Origin: UBA285 sp049970695
GTDB lineage: Archaea > Thermoproteota > Thermoprotei_A > Sulfolobales > Desulfurococcaceae
Reading direction: 5' to 3'
Assembly: GCA_049970695.1 (NCBI GenBank)
Contig: JBMFML010000009.1
Location: forward strand, 1 to 52,252
DNA length: 52,252 nt
The translations under genes were made by a program, and so were the position numbers. Below, one piece after another: positions 16,797 to 25,600 of this stretch (its first letter is position 1; each line of letters begins with the position of its first letter). Under the pieces are notes generated by a model. It was given only the letters and a program-made list of their open reading frames with translations. It was not told the origin of the DNA and searched no databases.

Positions 16797-17546
16797 CTAC
16801 TCCCTGACGTAGCCGGCTCTCCTGAGCCATGCAGCGAGAGGCACTCCAATAGATATTCCAGCTACAACCTGCCCTATGTTCACTGGTACCTCGAGTATTG
16901 CTCCAATGGGCTCCCTGCCAGTTAGCGGGTTGCTGACGAAGAACTCGTAGAGGAAGTAGCCGAGCACCATTATTGAGCCGGCAGCAGCGAGGGCCGCTAC
17001 TTCACCACTGTGCAGGTACCTGCGGAGCAGTACTATGGCAAAGAGAGACGCGAGGAAGACGCCCACCGCTATCCACACAGCGAGAGAGACCTCGACGTAT
17101 GGCGGCTCAAAGGTGAAGACAAGCCAGTGAGAAGGCCCAATGTATATTCCGCCGGCCCACAGCGTGGCTGAGACCGTGATGAAAGCTGCCGCGTAAGAGG
17201 CAACGACGACGGCCGAGTGAGCTGTTCCGTGGTACTTCTTGAGCCTCCTAGCAAGCACCCCAGCCACGTACCCTTCGGCAAACTTTATGACGAGCGTGGC
17301 CGGGGCGAATATAGCGTAGCCCGTTGAGAGGTCTGCTAGTGCTGCCCCAACACCACCCGCTATGCCGGCGACGAGAGGCGTTGAAACCAGTGCAGCCAGG
17401 TATATCATCGACTCGCCTACGTTGAAGTAGCCCCCGGTTACTGGCTGGTAAATCTGCAGTGCAATAGTAGCCGCGTACACGAGTACTGTAAACACGGCTG
17501 CGTCGACAACGCTAAAGCCCCGCTTCTCAGAAGCACCTCCTGACAT
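16797..17546 (-). CDS. ECF transporter S component (substrate-binding membrane protein)
   Basis: A 249-residue membrane protein with six or more helices. GGYFNVGESMIYLAAL followed by GGVGAALADLSTGYA and PATLVIKFAEG resembles the PF07155-type S components (ribofloxin/queuosine-precursor-like ECF group), which bind the vitamin or vitamin-like ligand. The ligand cannot be read from sequence, and neighbours (threonine synthase upstream, galactan genes downstream) do not settle it. ATG 17546 is the start; a GGAGGTG lies just inside the gene with no later start codon suited to it. A TATA box lies at 17578-17590. Confidence 0.75.
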   Translation of the reverse strand: MSGGASEKRGFSVVDAAVFTVLVYAATIALQIYQPVTGGYFNVGESMIYLAALVSTPLVAGIAGGVGAALADLSTGYAIFAPATLVIKFAEGYVAGVLARRLKKYHGTAHSAVVVASYAAAFITVSATLWAGGIYIGPSHWLVFTFEPPYVEVSLAVWIAVGVFLASLFAIVLLRRYLHSGEVAALAAAGSIMVLGYFLYEFFVSNPLTGREPIGAILEVPVNIGQVVAGISIGVPLAAWLRRAGYVRE

Positions 17547-17577
17547 CCACTATGCACCCTGCTCTCCTAAAGTACTT

Positions 17578-17590
17578 GACTTATTAAAGT
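17578..17590 (-). promoter_or_regulatory. TATA box for the ECF transporter unit
   Basis: ACTTTAATAAGTC on the minus strand, about 38 nt before ATG 17546, in the 64-nt gap after the threonine synthase gene. Confidence 0.45.
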
Positions 17591-17610
17591 TTGCTCTTTA
17601 AGAAAAACTT

Positions 17611-18939
17611 TCAATAGAGAGAAGCGTAGTAGCGCTTGACGCCAGATCTCTCGACAACTCTAATGAGGCCCATCTCGGCTAGGTCTCTCAAGTGCTGGTA
17701 CACGGCTTGTGGAGTAATGTTGAGCCCGAGCTCCCTCCACACCTCGTACCCCGTTAAACCGGGCTTTGATCTCAGGACTTCAAGTATGAGCTTTTTCGTT
17801 ATTCCAACATATGGAGCCGTAAAGCGCCTTCTACGTGGGCGCGCAAAAGCCGATGCAGACTTTACTCCGTGCCCAAAAAGCAGGATGACCGAGTCCTCTT
17901 CTTCGCGCTTCAAGTACCCGGCTACAGCTACGGCAGAAGAAGGCTCGGTGAAGAGGCCTTCGCGCGTGGCAAGCTGCTTAGCTGCCCTAAGGGTTTCTCT
18001 GCTGGTTACTACGACTACCTCTCCCTGCTTCTCGAGGACTTCGAGCACGTGGTTGAATACAGGCGGCGTGTAGTACCTCAAGCCCGGGTACGCCTCTTCC
18101 CTGCACTTAGAGACCTGCGACAGGTGCTCGGCGTACTTTGGGTTTCCGCAGTGCTCAACACCCACTAGCCTTGGAATGCGTGGCGCTAGCCCTGCTTCAA
18201 CGAGGTCTAGAAACCCGTAGTAGATCGACAACAGCGTAATGCCGCTTCCAAGGGGGACGTAGATGCTCCTCGGCACTCTCCCGAGGTCTAGTAGCACTTC
18301 GTACGATATGGTCTTCAGCCCCTCAATGCTCAGCGGGTTTGACGTCGTCGATGCGTTGTAGCTCTTGGTCTTCTCGGAGAGCTCGGAGACGTCCTTGACA
18401 ATCGCGTCAATGCTCTTGTCCCTCAGCTCGAGCTCAGCGCCATAGGCCCTGATTAAGAGGGCTTTTTCGCTGTCTATCCAGGGCGGCGCGTAGACCGCAG
18501 CCTTCAGACCAGCCTTGGCCGCGTACGCCGCTATGCTGACACCCATGTTTCCGTCACTCGCAGCAACAACGCGCTTGTACTTCAGTGAGGCGGCGTGGCT
18601 AACTACAATGCACGCAGCGCGGTCTCTCGTGCTTCCAGTGGGGTTCCTGCCCTCGTCTTTAAAGTAGACGCCCTTGTCTCTACCAATAAACCACGACTCG
18701 ATGAGCGGTGTGAAGCCCTCGCCAAGAGTGACCTTCACGGGGAAGTCTGGAAGACTGCCCTCGAAGCCCCAGATAGAGTGCCTGTGCGCAACTCTAAACC
18801 TGCGGGCTCTCTCGTAGAAGGGCAGTACGAGCCCGCCGCAGGCGGGGCACTTGATAATTGGCTCTGGGTAGAGCTCGCCGCAGGACTTGCACTTGAAAAG
18901 GAGAGTAAAGCCCGGCTTGGTGCCGTGGGCTTCGGTCAT
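17611..18939 (-). CDS. Threonine synthase-like PLP enzyme fused to a C-terminal winged helix
   Basis: 442 residues in three parts. A zinc ribbon (CKSC...CPAC) is followed by a fold-type II PLP domain with the Schiff-base lysine in YFKDEGRNPTGSTRDR, a glycine-rich phosphate loop (PLGSGIT) and an SSAVAVAG strand. The last 65 residues (about 378-442) read as a winged helix: ILEVLRSKPGLTGYEVW, then PQAVYQHLRDLAEMGLI, then a wing ending in KRYYASLY. The enzyme part should turn phosphohomoserine into threonine; the family also includes cysteate/cysteine synthases. The fused reader-like domain is unusual and could sense product or bind DNA. No threonine pathway gene is adjacent. Confidence 0.82.
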   Translation of the reverse strand: MTEAHGTKPGFTLLFKCKSCGELYPEPIIKCPACGGLVLPFYERARRFRVAHRHSIWGFEGSLPDFPVKVTLGEGFTPLIESWFIGRDKGVYFKDEGRNPTGSTRDRAACIVVSHAASLKYKRVVAASDGNMGVSIAAYAAKAGLKAAVYAPPWIDSEKALLIRAYGAELELRDKSIDAIVKDVSELSEKTKSYNASTTSNPLSIEGLKTISYEVLLDLGRVPRSIYVPLGSGITLLSIYYGFLDLVEAGLAPRIPRLVGVEHCGNPKYAEHLSQVSKCREEAYPGLRYYTPPVFNHVLEVLEKQGEVVVVTSRETLRAAKQLATREGLFTEPSSAVAVAGYLKREEEDSVILLFGHGVKSASAFARPRRRRFTAPYVGITKKLILEVLRSKPGLTGYEVWRELGLNITPQAVYQHLRDLAEMGLIRVVERSGVKRYYASLY

Positions 18940-18958
18940 CCCCGCAGAGCGCTCTTGT

Positions 18959-19927
18959 CTACTTCTTCTCGTAAAGCCAGCAGTAGACTACGTGGCCCCC
19001 CTCAACTTCGACGGCAGGCGGCTCTACAGACTTGCACTTCTCCGTGGCGTATGGGCACCTTGGGTGGAACCTACAGCCCTTTGGCGGGTTTATGGGTGAT
19101 GGAGGCTCTCCCTGTATAATTGCCCTCTTCCTGCTCTTCGCTATTTGCGGGTCTGGTATCGGGACGGCATTCAGCAGGAACTGGGAGTATGGGTGCAGAG
19201 GCTTCTCGAAAACCTCGTCTGAGCCCCCTATTTCAACTACTTTGCCGAGGTACATTACTGCCATTCTGCTGCTCATGTACTTCACCACGGCTATGTCGTG
19301 CGATATGAACATGTACGTCAGGCCGAGCTTCCTCTGGAGGTCTTTGAGGAGCTCTAGTATTTGTGCCTGCACGGAGACGTCTAGTGCTGAGGTCGGCTCG
19401 TCGAGTACTATGAACTTCGGCCTCGTTATTATGGCTCTGAGAATCGCGACTCGCTGCTTCTGGCCGCCCGAGAGCTCGTGGGGATACCTGTACAAGTGCT
19501 CTCTGCCCAGGCCTACCATTTCCATTTGCTTAGCGAGGAACTCCTCTTCGTCGCCCACGACGAGCTTGTACTGCCTCACGGGCTCTAGTAGCGTGCTGGC
19601 AATAGTCATCCTGGGATTGAGGCTCGTGTGGGGGTCTTGAAACACCATTTGAGCATTTCTCCAGTACTCCCGCAGCTTCCTGCCCCTCGCCTTGGTCACG
19701 TCGATGCCTTCGAAGATTATCTTGCCCGAAGTCGGGTCGAGCAGGCGGAGAATGACTTTTCCCAAAGTTGTCTTGCCACAGCCGCTCTCGCCCACGACGC
19801 CTAGCGTCTCCCCCCTGTAAATCTTTAAGGAGACTCCGTCAACGGCCTTGACTTTCTTCCTCAGGGAGCCCCTGACGCCAAAGTACTTCTTCAAGTTTAC
19901 TACTTCGATTAAGACGTCGGAGCTCAC
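18959..19927 (-). CDS. Peptide ABC transporter ATPase, OppF/DppF type
   Basis: An ABC ATPase with GESGCGKTT, the LSGGQKQR signature and VLDEPTSALDV. A C-terminal region with RFHPRCPYATEKC supplies the Cys cluster usual in Opp/Dpp ATPases. Last gene of the unit binding protein, DppB, DppC, OppD, OppF. GTG 19927 lies six nt after GAGGTG; GTG 19936 is in frame but forms part of that ribosome site. Confidence 0.9.
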   Translation of the reverse strand: MSSDVLIEVVNLKKYFGVRGSLRKKVKAVDGVSLKIYRGETLGVVGESGCGKTTLGKVILRLLDPTSGKIIFEGIDVTKARGRKLREYWRNAQMVFQDPHTSLNPRMTIASTLLEPVRQYKLVVGDEEEFLAKQMEMVGLGREHLYRYPHELSGGQKQRVAILRAIITRPKFIVLDEPTSALDVSVQAQILELLKDLQRKLGLTYMFISHDIAVVKYMSSRMAVMYLGKVVEIGGSDEVFEKPLHPYSQFLLNAVPIPDPQIAKSRKRAIIQGEPPSPINPPKGCRFHPRCPYATEKCKSVEPPAVEVEGGHVVYCWLYEKK

Positions 19928-19940
19928 GTGCCCCACCTCT

Positions 19941-20954
19941 TCACAGTCTCTCTAAGAGCCAGCATGCAGCGTAGTGGTCCTTCTCAACTTGCATCATGGG
20001 CGGCTCTAGCTTGTGGCACCTGGGCGTGGCAAATGGGCACCTCGGTGCAAATCTGCAGCCCGGAGGCGGGTTTATCAGAGAGGGCACTACGCCCGGAATA
20101 GACTCCAGCTTCTCGACTTTCTTCAAGGGGTTGGGCACGGACCTCAGCAGCAGCTTCGTGTACGGGTGTTGCGGGTTGTAGAATATCTGGTCTACTTGGC
20201 CCTCCTCGACTATTTTGCCAGCGTACATCACGTACACCCTCTCGGCCATTTCAGCCACTATTCCCAGGTTATGGGTTATTAGCACAATGCTCATGCCGCG
20301 GGATGCCTGGAGGTTTCTCAAGAGCTCCAGTATTTGTGCTTGAATGGTCACGTCGAGGTTCGTTGTCGGCTCGTCTGCTATTAGCAGCCTCGGCGAGTTT
20401 GAGAGGCTAATGGCTATCACGCTCCTCTGCCTCATGCCACCAGACATTTCATGGGGGTAGTTCTTGACTCTGACCTCGGGGTTTGGTATGATGACTTCTT
20501 TCAGCAGCTTAACCGCCAGCGACAGCGTGTCCTTCTTGCTGACCTTGGGTCTGTGGGCTGCCACTGTCTCGTGTATGTGGTATCCAATCGTGTAAAGCGG
20601 GTCTAGAGCCGACGTCGGGTCCTGGAATACGTACGCTATTTCATCCCCCCTTATTTTCCTCAGTTCTTCCTCGTCTATGCTGAGCAGGTCTACTACTTCG
20701 CCGCTCCTCCTCCTAAATAGCGCAACTCCCCGCTCAATTACGCCGGGCGGGTCTATTAGCCTTGTTATGGCCCTCGTCGTGACCGTCTTTCCGCAGCCAG
20801 TTTCGCCGACAAGCGCTATGGTCTCCTTTTCTCTAACTCTAAAGGACACTCCCGAGACGGCGTGAACAACGCCGGCGTACGTGTAGAACTTTACTTCGAG
20901 ATTCTCTACTCTGAGCACTTCATCTTCTTTCAGGGCGTACTGCTTGGAGGCCAA
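19941..20954 (-). CDS. Peptide ABC transporter ATPase, OppD/DppD type
   Basis: An ABC ATPase with GETGCGKTV, the signature MSGGMRQR and LIADEPTTNLDV. A C-terminal RFAPRCPFATPRC Cys cluster is shared with its OppF partner; the two pair to drive peptide import. GAGGTGA holds the stop of the preceding permease gene and places TTG 20954 six nt on; GTG 20963, overlapping that stop, is the other option. Confidence 0.9.
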   Translation of the reverse strand: MASKQYALKEDEVLRVENLEVKFYTYAGVVHAVSGVSFRVREKETIALVGETGCGKTVTTRAITRLIDPPGVIERGVALFRRRSGEVVDLLSIDEEELRKIRGDEIAYVFQDPTSALDPLYTIGYHIHETVAAHRPKVSKKDTLSLAVKLLKEVIIPNPEVRVKNYPHEMSGGMRQRSVIAISLSNSPRLLIADEPTTNLDVTIQAQILELLRNLQASRGMSIVLITHNLGIVAEMAERVYVMYAGKIVEEGQVDQIFYNPQHPYTKLLLRSVPNPLKKVEKLESIPGVVPSLINPPPGCRFAPRCPFATPRCHKLEPPMMQVEKDHYAACWLLERL

Positions 20955-20959
20955 CTCCC

Positions 20960-22072
20960 TCACCTCTTCTCTCCCTTCTTCTCCTCTTCTTCTCTGAATT
21001 CAAGGGCCCTCCTAGTCCTGGGATCTAGGACGTCTCTCAATGCGTCTCCGAGCAAGTTCCACCCGAGTGCTATTATGAGGAGTACTGTACCGAGGTATAT
21101 TACGACGTGCCAGCTCCTCTCGGGGAAGTAGGCACCTGCTTTGGATATCATGAAGCCTAGCTCTGGCACTGGGTCTTGCGGGCCCAGTCCCAGGAACGAT
21201 AGAGAGGCTGCGAACAGCGTTGCGGTTGCCAAGTCGAAGGTCATTATGACTATGACGGGTGACAAGACGTTTGGCAGTATGTGCTTTACCAGTATCTTCC
21301 ACGTTGAGAGGCCGGCGAGCTTTGCTGCTTCAATAAACGGCATTTCTCTGATAGACAGCACGCTGCCCCTTACTATTCTAGTGTAGCCGGGCCACCAGAC
21401 AATTACCATTGCTATCCAAATAGAGAGCAGCGCTGCCAGCTGGCCGTACTCCTGCTCTCTCAAGCCGAAGAGGGCGGAGAAGAAAGATCTCATTAGCGGG
21501 TTTACTTCCAAGGCCCCTCTGATTCTCTGAGGCAGCACGGAGGCAAAGGCTATTGCAAGCACTAGTCCTGGAAATGCCATGAATATGTCGGTCAGCCTCA
21601 TAATGGCCTCGTCTACTATGCCTCCCTTGTAGCCAGATATGAGGCCTAGCAGTATGCCTATAGGCGCTCCAAGCAGGACGACTACTACTGATATGACGAG
21701 GGATATCCTGAACCCGTAGAGCGACATTGCCAGTATGTCTCTGCCCCACTCGTCTGTACCCAAGAGGGGCTTGCCGCTGCAGTCTGGCGGCATGCACGGT
21801 GGGTGGTACCAGAGGCTGAGGTCTTGCGTCGTCTTGTACTCCCAGTAGGGCTCCCAGGCAACCATGGGGCCTACTATGGCGAGCACTACGTTTATGAAGA
21901 CTATGATGCCCCCCAGGACCCCTATCTTGGACTTGCTGAAGGCGTATGCCATTAGCTCCCACTCCCTTATCCTAGAAGAGTTCCTCTGGATCCAGCCTGG
22001 CGACAGCTTCTCCCTGAGCTTAGCGTAAGCCCATATGACCGTCTTCAACCCCTTGTAGACTATGTTGGCCAC
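20960..22072 (-). CDS. Peptide ABC transporter permease, DppC type
   Basis: About 370 residues with six membrane helices. Typical DppC features are HPLGTDEWGRDILAM (here LLGTDEWGRD), the docking loop EAAKLAGLSTWKILVKHILPN, and a C-terminal WNLLGDALRDVLDPRTR. It is longer than most DppC proteins because of an extra outside loop with Cys (PPCMPPDC) and a second loop of about 40 residues. GTG 22072 lies six nt after GGGGGTG; GTG 22081 is in frame. Confidence 0.88.
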   Translation of the reverse strand: MANIVYKGLKTVIWAYAKLREKLSPGWIQRNSSRIREWELMAYAFSKSKIGVLGGIIVFINVVLAIVGPMVAWEPYWEYKTTQDLSLWYHPPCMPPDCSGKPLLGTDEWGRDILAMSLYGFRISLVISVVVVLLGAPIGILLGLISGYKGGIVDEAIMRLTDIFMAFPGLVLAIAFASVLPQRIRGALEVNPLMRSFFSALFGLREQEYGQLAALLSIWIAMVIVWWPGYTRIVRGSVLSIREMPFIEAAKLAGLSTWKILVKHILPNVLSPVIVIMTFDLATATLFAASLSFLGLGPQDPVPELGFMISKAGAYFPERSWHVVIYLGTVLLIIALGWNLLGDALRDVLDPRTRRALEFREEEEKKGEKR

Positions 22073-22084
22073 GCAGCCCACCCC

Positions 22085-23143
22085 CTAGTACCTTATCCTC
22101 GGATCTATAACCGCGTAGAGTATGTCAACTACGAGGTTAACCACTACGTATATGATCCCCACCATGAAAGTACAGCCTATTATCACGGGGAAGTTCAGCC
22201 TTGTAATTGCCTCGTACATGTACCGGCCCATGCCGGGTATGTTGAAAACCGTCTCGGCGATTATGGCTCCCGAGAGCAGGCCGCCGAAGTTGAGCCCGAG
22301 AACCGTTACAACGGGTATCATGGCGTTTTTGAGTGCGTGCCTCCACACAGAGAGCTTTGAGAGCCCTCTTGCCTTTGCGTAGAGTATGTACTCGGAGCTG
22401 AGGGCGTCTAGCAGGCTGTTCCTCACTATTCTCGCTATGAAACCGCCGTTCAAGAGCCCGAGTGCTAGGCCTGGTAGGTAGAGCCGCTTAAGGGTTTCTC
22501 CAACAACGCCCCACTCTCCGCACATCATTGCACCAAACATGGGGACAGAGCCTATTGATGCCACCAAGTGGCCTAGAACCGGGACTTGGTCTGGCATCGA
22601 CGAGAGCCACGCTGCACACGTACTCGAGTAGTAGGGGACTCCAGCGAGGTACGTTGTCCTGAACTGGACAAACAGCACTAGTATGAGGAAGTAGTAGAGG
22701 ACAAATGATGGGAGAGAGCTGCCAACGAGGGCAAAGACCCTCACGGCAAAGTCCACGGCAGTGTCTTTTTTGACTGCGGCAAGGAGGCCCAGGGGTATGC
22801 CTATTGCAACTAGGAATAGAAAGCCCACAATGGCCACTTCTACGGTGATTACGAACCTGGACATTATCTCTGTAAATACGAGCCTGTGCCTCACCGGGTC
22901 TTCGAGGCTCCCGCTCAGCAGCTGCTGCACAAAGAACGCGAACTGCACGTACCAAGGCTCGTTGAACTTGTACTTTATCCTGACCCTCTCGAGGGTTTCG
23001 GGGTTTAGTAGCTTCTCGCCAACCCAGGCTCTAACGGGGTCTGCGGGTATGGCGTAGGCTATGAGGTAGGTTATCAGCAAAACCCCTATGAGCGTTGGTA
23101 TGAAAGTCAGTACCCTCCTCGCCAAGTACCTCTTGAGACCCAC
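22085..23143 (-). CDS. Peptide ABC transporter permease, DppB type
   Basis: About 352 residues, six membrane helices. It starts with the usual LKRYLARRVLTFIPTLIGV and ends with the DppB-type VNLVVDILYAVIDPRIRY. The docking loop contains YAKARGLSKLSVWRHALKNAM. A Cys-bearing extra loop (about 190-235) mirrors one in its DppC partner. GTG 23143 follows GGTGT; ATG 23173 is in frame and sits about seven nt after the predicted transcription start. Confidence 0.88.
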   Translation of the reverse strand: MGLKRYLARRVLTFIPTLIGVLLITYLIAYAIPADPVRAWVGEKLLNPETLERVRIKYKFNEPWYVQFAFFVQQLLSGSLEDPVRHRLVFTEIMSRFVITVEVAIVGFLFLVAIGIPLGLLAAVKKDTAVDFAVRVFALVGSSLPSFVLYYFLILVLFVQFRTTYLAGVPYYSSTCAAWLSSMPDQVPVLGHLVASIGSVPMFGAMMCGEWGVVGETLKRLYLPGLALGLLNGGFIARIVRNSLLDALSSEYILYAKARGLSKLSVWRHALKNAMIPVVTVLGLNFGGLLSGAIIAETVFNIPGMGRYMYEAITRLNFPVIIGCTFMVGIIYVVVNLVVDILYAVIDPRIRY

Positions 23144-23200
23144 TACTCCAACACCTAACTGACTGTGCAGCATCCAGGGTATTAGGGGACTCTCATACTG

Positions 23201-23211
23201 GGTATTTAAGG
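23201..23211 (-). promoter_or_regulatory. TATA box ahead of the DppB gene
   Basis: CCTTAAATACC on the minus strand predicts a start near 23180. Together with the terminator-like element at 23330-23367 it suggests the permease/ATPase genes are transcribed apart from the binding-protein gene. Confidence 0.5.
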
Positions 23212-23329
23212 CTTATTCGGCACGAGGCATGCTTACATGTACTGGCAGAGAATTGGCAGAGAGGCCTTAGTGCTTAGCATTATGGGGAGAGCGCTGAATT
23301 CGAGAGAGGCGAGCGGGGGAGGCCCGCGG

Positions 23330-23367
23330 ATCAAAATAAAAAAAGCATTTAAGTAAAGCGGCTTTAC
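23330..23367 (-). terminator. Terminator-like element after the peptide-binding protein gene
   Basis: Five nt after the stop codon lies the inverted repeat GTAAAGC/GCTTTAC (23353-23367), followed on the minus strand by a T-rich tract (TTTTTTTATTTT). Archaeal termination relies mainly on the T tract. It would limit read-through from the highly needed binding protein into the transporter genes. Confidence 0.5.
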
Positions 23368-23371
23368 CAGG

Positions 23372-25534
23372 CTACTTGCTTGGCTTGTAACCGTAGAGCT
23401 CCTCCCAGAGGGTCGCATTCCAGTAGTATGGGTTGATCTTTAAGACTATGTAGGCGTCTTCCTTATAGGTCTCGACGTAGTACGGCCCTGTTGAAACTGG
23501 GTAGTCTTTGAGCTTCTTGAAGGATGGGTCTTCTTCGCCCTCAATGACGTACTTAGCCCAGGCGCTCGGGTTCTTGCCGTAGTTGGAGTCTGCTATGGCC
23601 GCGTCGTACTTGTCTCCAAGGGCGTACTCCATTGGTATTACGCTGGCAACACCCGTTGTGAGTATGTGGAGTATTGGCGCGTACGGGAACTTCAGCTTCA
23701 GCTCGACAACACCAGCAGTAGGCCCAGTGTAGTTGAAGAACGACAGCAAATCGCTGAGCGAGCTAACGGTCTTGGACTTTCCTCTGTAGACGGTTTGAAG
23801 CCCCTGCGATGCTATTTCTGAGAACTCCTGCTCCGTTAAGACTCTCGAGGCGTTTACGTCAATGAAGTTGTCTATCATCCACTGCGGGCCTCCCGGCAGG
23901 TTGAGCCTTACAGCCCTCCACAGGCTGAACAGCACGTCTGTAGCGTCAATTGGGTACGTCTTGTTGTTCCATGGATCATATGCTACAACTCCTCCCCTAA
24001 TAACGAGGTACAGCTTAGTGGCGTCTGGACTAAACGCCCACGCGACGGCGAGCTCCGGCTCAGGCTCGGTCTCCTCGTAGTAGTATGTCACGGGCTTCGA
24101 GTATATGTGCCAGAAGATCTCCCAGCCAAAGCTCTCATAGCTCTTGGCGGGGTCAAATGTGTCTGGCCAGCCAAAGGTCGCTATTACCATGGTCTCTGGG
24201 TCGTTCTTTATTCCGAGGACGCCTGTTTCAACGACGGGTGCCTCGGGGTCTTCGTAGACCAGGTCGTACCTGGCGAAGGTCGTCAGTGGGTAGTACATGT
24301 TGAGGACCCAGCTGCCGTAGTTCCTCCCAGTTATTGCCTGCCCGAGCAGTATCATGACGGCCTCGTTGTTGAATACTATAATTGCCGCGTTGATTACCGC
24401 CTCTCTGACCTCGGGGTCTAGCACTCTCTGCGAGAGCTTGCAGAGGGCACTAACTGGGACGTCTTTCCAGCCAGCCGCGCCAATAGTGACCATTGATACT
24501 GGCTCGGCCCAGTTCTCTCTGGTCTTCTCCTCGTCAAGCACGTAGCCGACTACTAGGAGCGGCTTGTTAGTTGGGCCCTCGTACTTTGCTCCCGTGCCCT
24601 GCGGCCCTACTACGACAATGTACTTCTCGGTGTCTACGACTCTTTCTACTTTAGACAAGTAGGTGCCTACATCGGCTGGGCTCACGCCCTTCCAGTACTT
24701 CAAGTCCTTGAACTCGGCTCCGCCCCAGACGAATGGCATTAAGTAGTTGTCTGGATCCAGGTAGTCGGGTATCCAGCCTATTAGAGCCACGTCGAAGTTG
24801 AAGTGGTCTACTTTGCTCAAGTACTCGGGCCAGCTGTAGACCTCTACGTGGACTTTAAAGCCCAGCCTGGTCCACTCGTTTTGAAGCAGCGCGGCTATTT
24901 GGGCTCTAGCAGTGTTGCCGAGGTTGTAAATAACCGTGATTGTGTACTTGGATGGGTCAAAGCCCTTTTCCTGCTTCAGCTTGTCAAGTATCTCTCTGGC
25001 TTTTGTCGTGTTGTAATCGTACTTGACTATGTTGTACTCTGTGTAGCCAAACATGCCCTTTGGTACAATAGTGTAGAGCTTCGTGTACAGCCCTCCGAAT
25101 ATCTGGTCTAGTATTGTCCCGTAGGGTACGGCCCAGGCGAGCGCCTGCCTGACCTCTGTTATGTTGAACGGCTCTTTCATGGTGTTCATGAGCACGTACT
25201 GAATAGTCAGCCTGGGCTTTGTGGGGTCTGGCTCGAGCACTAGCCTGAACTTGCCGACTGGGGTGCCATTTACGTCTTTCCACCTAGCTGGCGTGACCGC
25301 GGCTATGTCGACTGCGCCTGACTTGTACAACTGTATTCTAGTCATCTCGTCATTCGCAATAATGTAAAGTACTCTCGTGTGCAGCTTGTACTTAGCAGGA
25401 GCCGGCGTGGGAGTTGGTGCGGGTGCTGGAGGAAGCTGAGTCGCTATGTAGGCTGCAATGGCTGCGACAATTACTATAACGGCTATTATGATCGCCAGAG
25501 TCCTGGTTGCAATAGCTCTGTAGCCCCTTCCCAC
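23372..25534 (-). CDS. Peptide-binding protein of SBP family 5 with circularly permuted lobe order
   Basis: 720 residues: an N-terminal membrane anchor (about 13-33), a Pro-rich linker (35-47), then a family 5 solute-binding fold whose halves are swapped. Residues about 50-425 match what is normally the C-terminal half: the D-x-x-TR-x-x-x-L-x-x-G-x-x-DI strand-helix, FNITEVRQALAWA, NEWTRLGFKVHVEV, GWIPDYLDPDNYL and the closing helices (DPEVREAV, MYYPL). Residues about 445-706 match the normal N-terminal half: ATFGWPDTFDPAKSYES, PEPELAVAWAFSPD, DATDVLFSLWRAV, and finally PVSTGPYYVET with NPYYW. The chain ends where the normal protein would enter its second half. GTG 25534 follows GGGTGA. It is the only binding protein in the Dpp unit. 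Confidence 0.85.
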   Translation of the reverse strand: MGRGYRAIATRTLAIIIAVIVIVAAIAAYIATQLPPAPAPTPTPAPAKYKLHTRVLYIIANDEMTRIQLYKSGAVDIAAVTPARWKDVNGTPVGKFRLVLEPDPTKPRLTIQYVLMNTMKEPFNITEVRQALAWAVPYGTILDQIFGGLYTKLYTIVPKGMFGYTEYNIVKYDYNTTKAREILDKLKQEKGFDPSKYTITVIYNLGNTARAQIAALLQNEWTRLGFKVHVEVYSWPEYLSKVDHFNFDVALIGWIPDYLDPDNYLMPFVWGGAEFKDLKYWKGVSPADVGTYLSKVERVVDTEKYIVVVGPQGTGAKYEGPTNKPLLVVGYVLDEEKTRENWAEPVSMVTIGAAGWKDVPVSALCKLSQRVLDPEVREAVINAAIIVFNNEAVMILLGQAITGRNYGSWVLNMYYPLTTFARYDLVYEDPEAPVVETGVLGIKNDPETMVIATFGWPDTFDPAKSYESFGWEIFWHIYSKPVTYYYEETEPEPELAVAWAFSPDATKLYLVIRGGVVAYDPWNNKTYPIDATDVLFSLWRAVRLNLPGGPQWMIDNFIDVNASRVLTEQEFSEIASQGLQTVYRGKSKTVSSLSDLLSFFNYTGPTAGVVELKLKFPYAPILHILTTGVASVIPMEYALGDKYDAAIADSNYGKNPSAWAKYVIEGEEDPSFKKLKDYPVSTGPYYVETYKEDAYIVLKINPYYWNATLWEELYGYKPSK

Positions 25535-25567
25535 GGGCTCACCCAGGAAGTAAAGGGGGCCTAGCTG

Positions 25568-25580
25568 TTAAATAAATTTT
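25568..25580 (-). promoter_or_regulatory. TATA box for the peptide-binding protein gene
   Basis: AAATTTATTTAAC on the minus strand, about 35 nt before GTG 25534, predicting a start near 25549 and a short leader carrying the GGGTGA ribosome site (25539-25544). Confidence 0.5.
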
Positions 25581-25600
25581 TAGCACGAAGGCCCGCTCAG

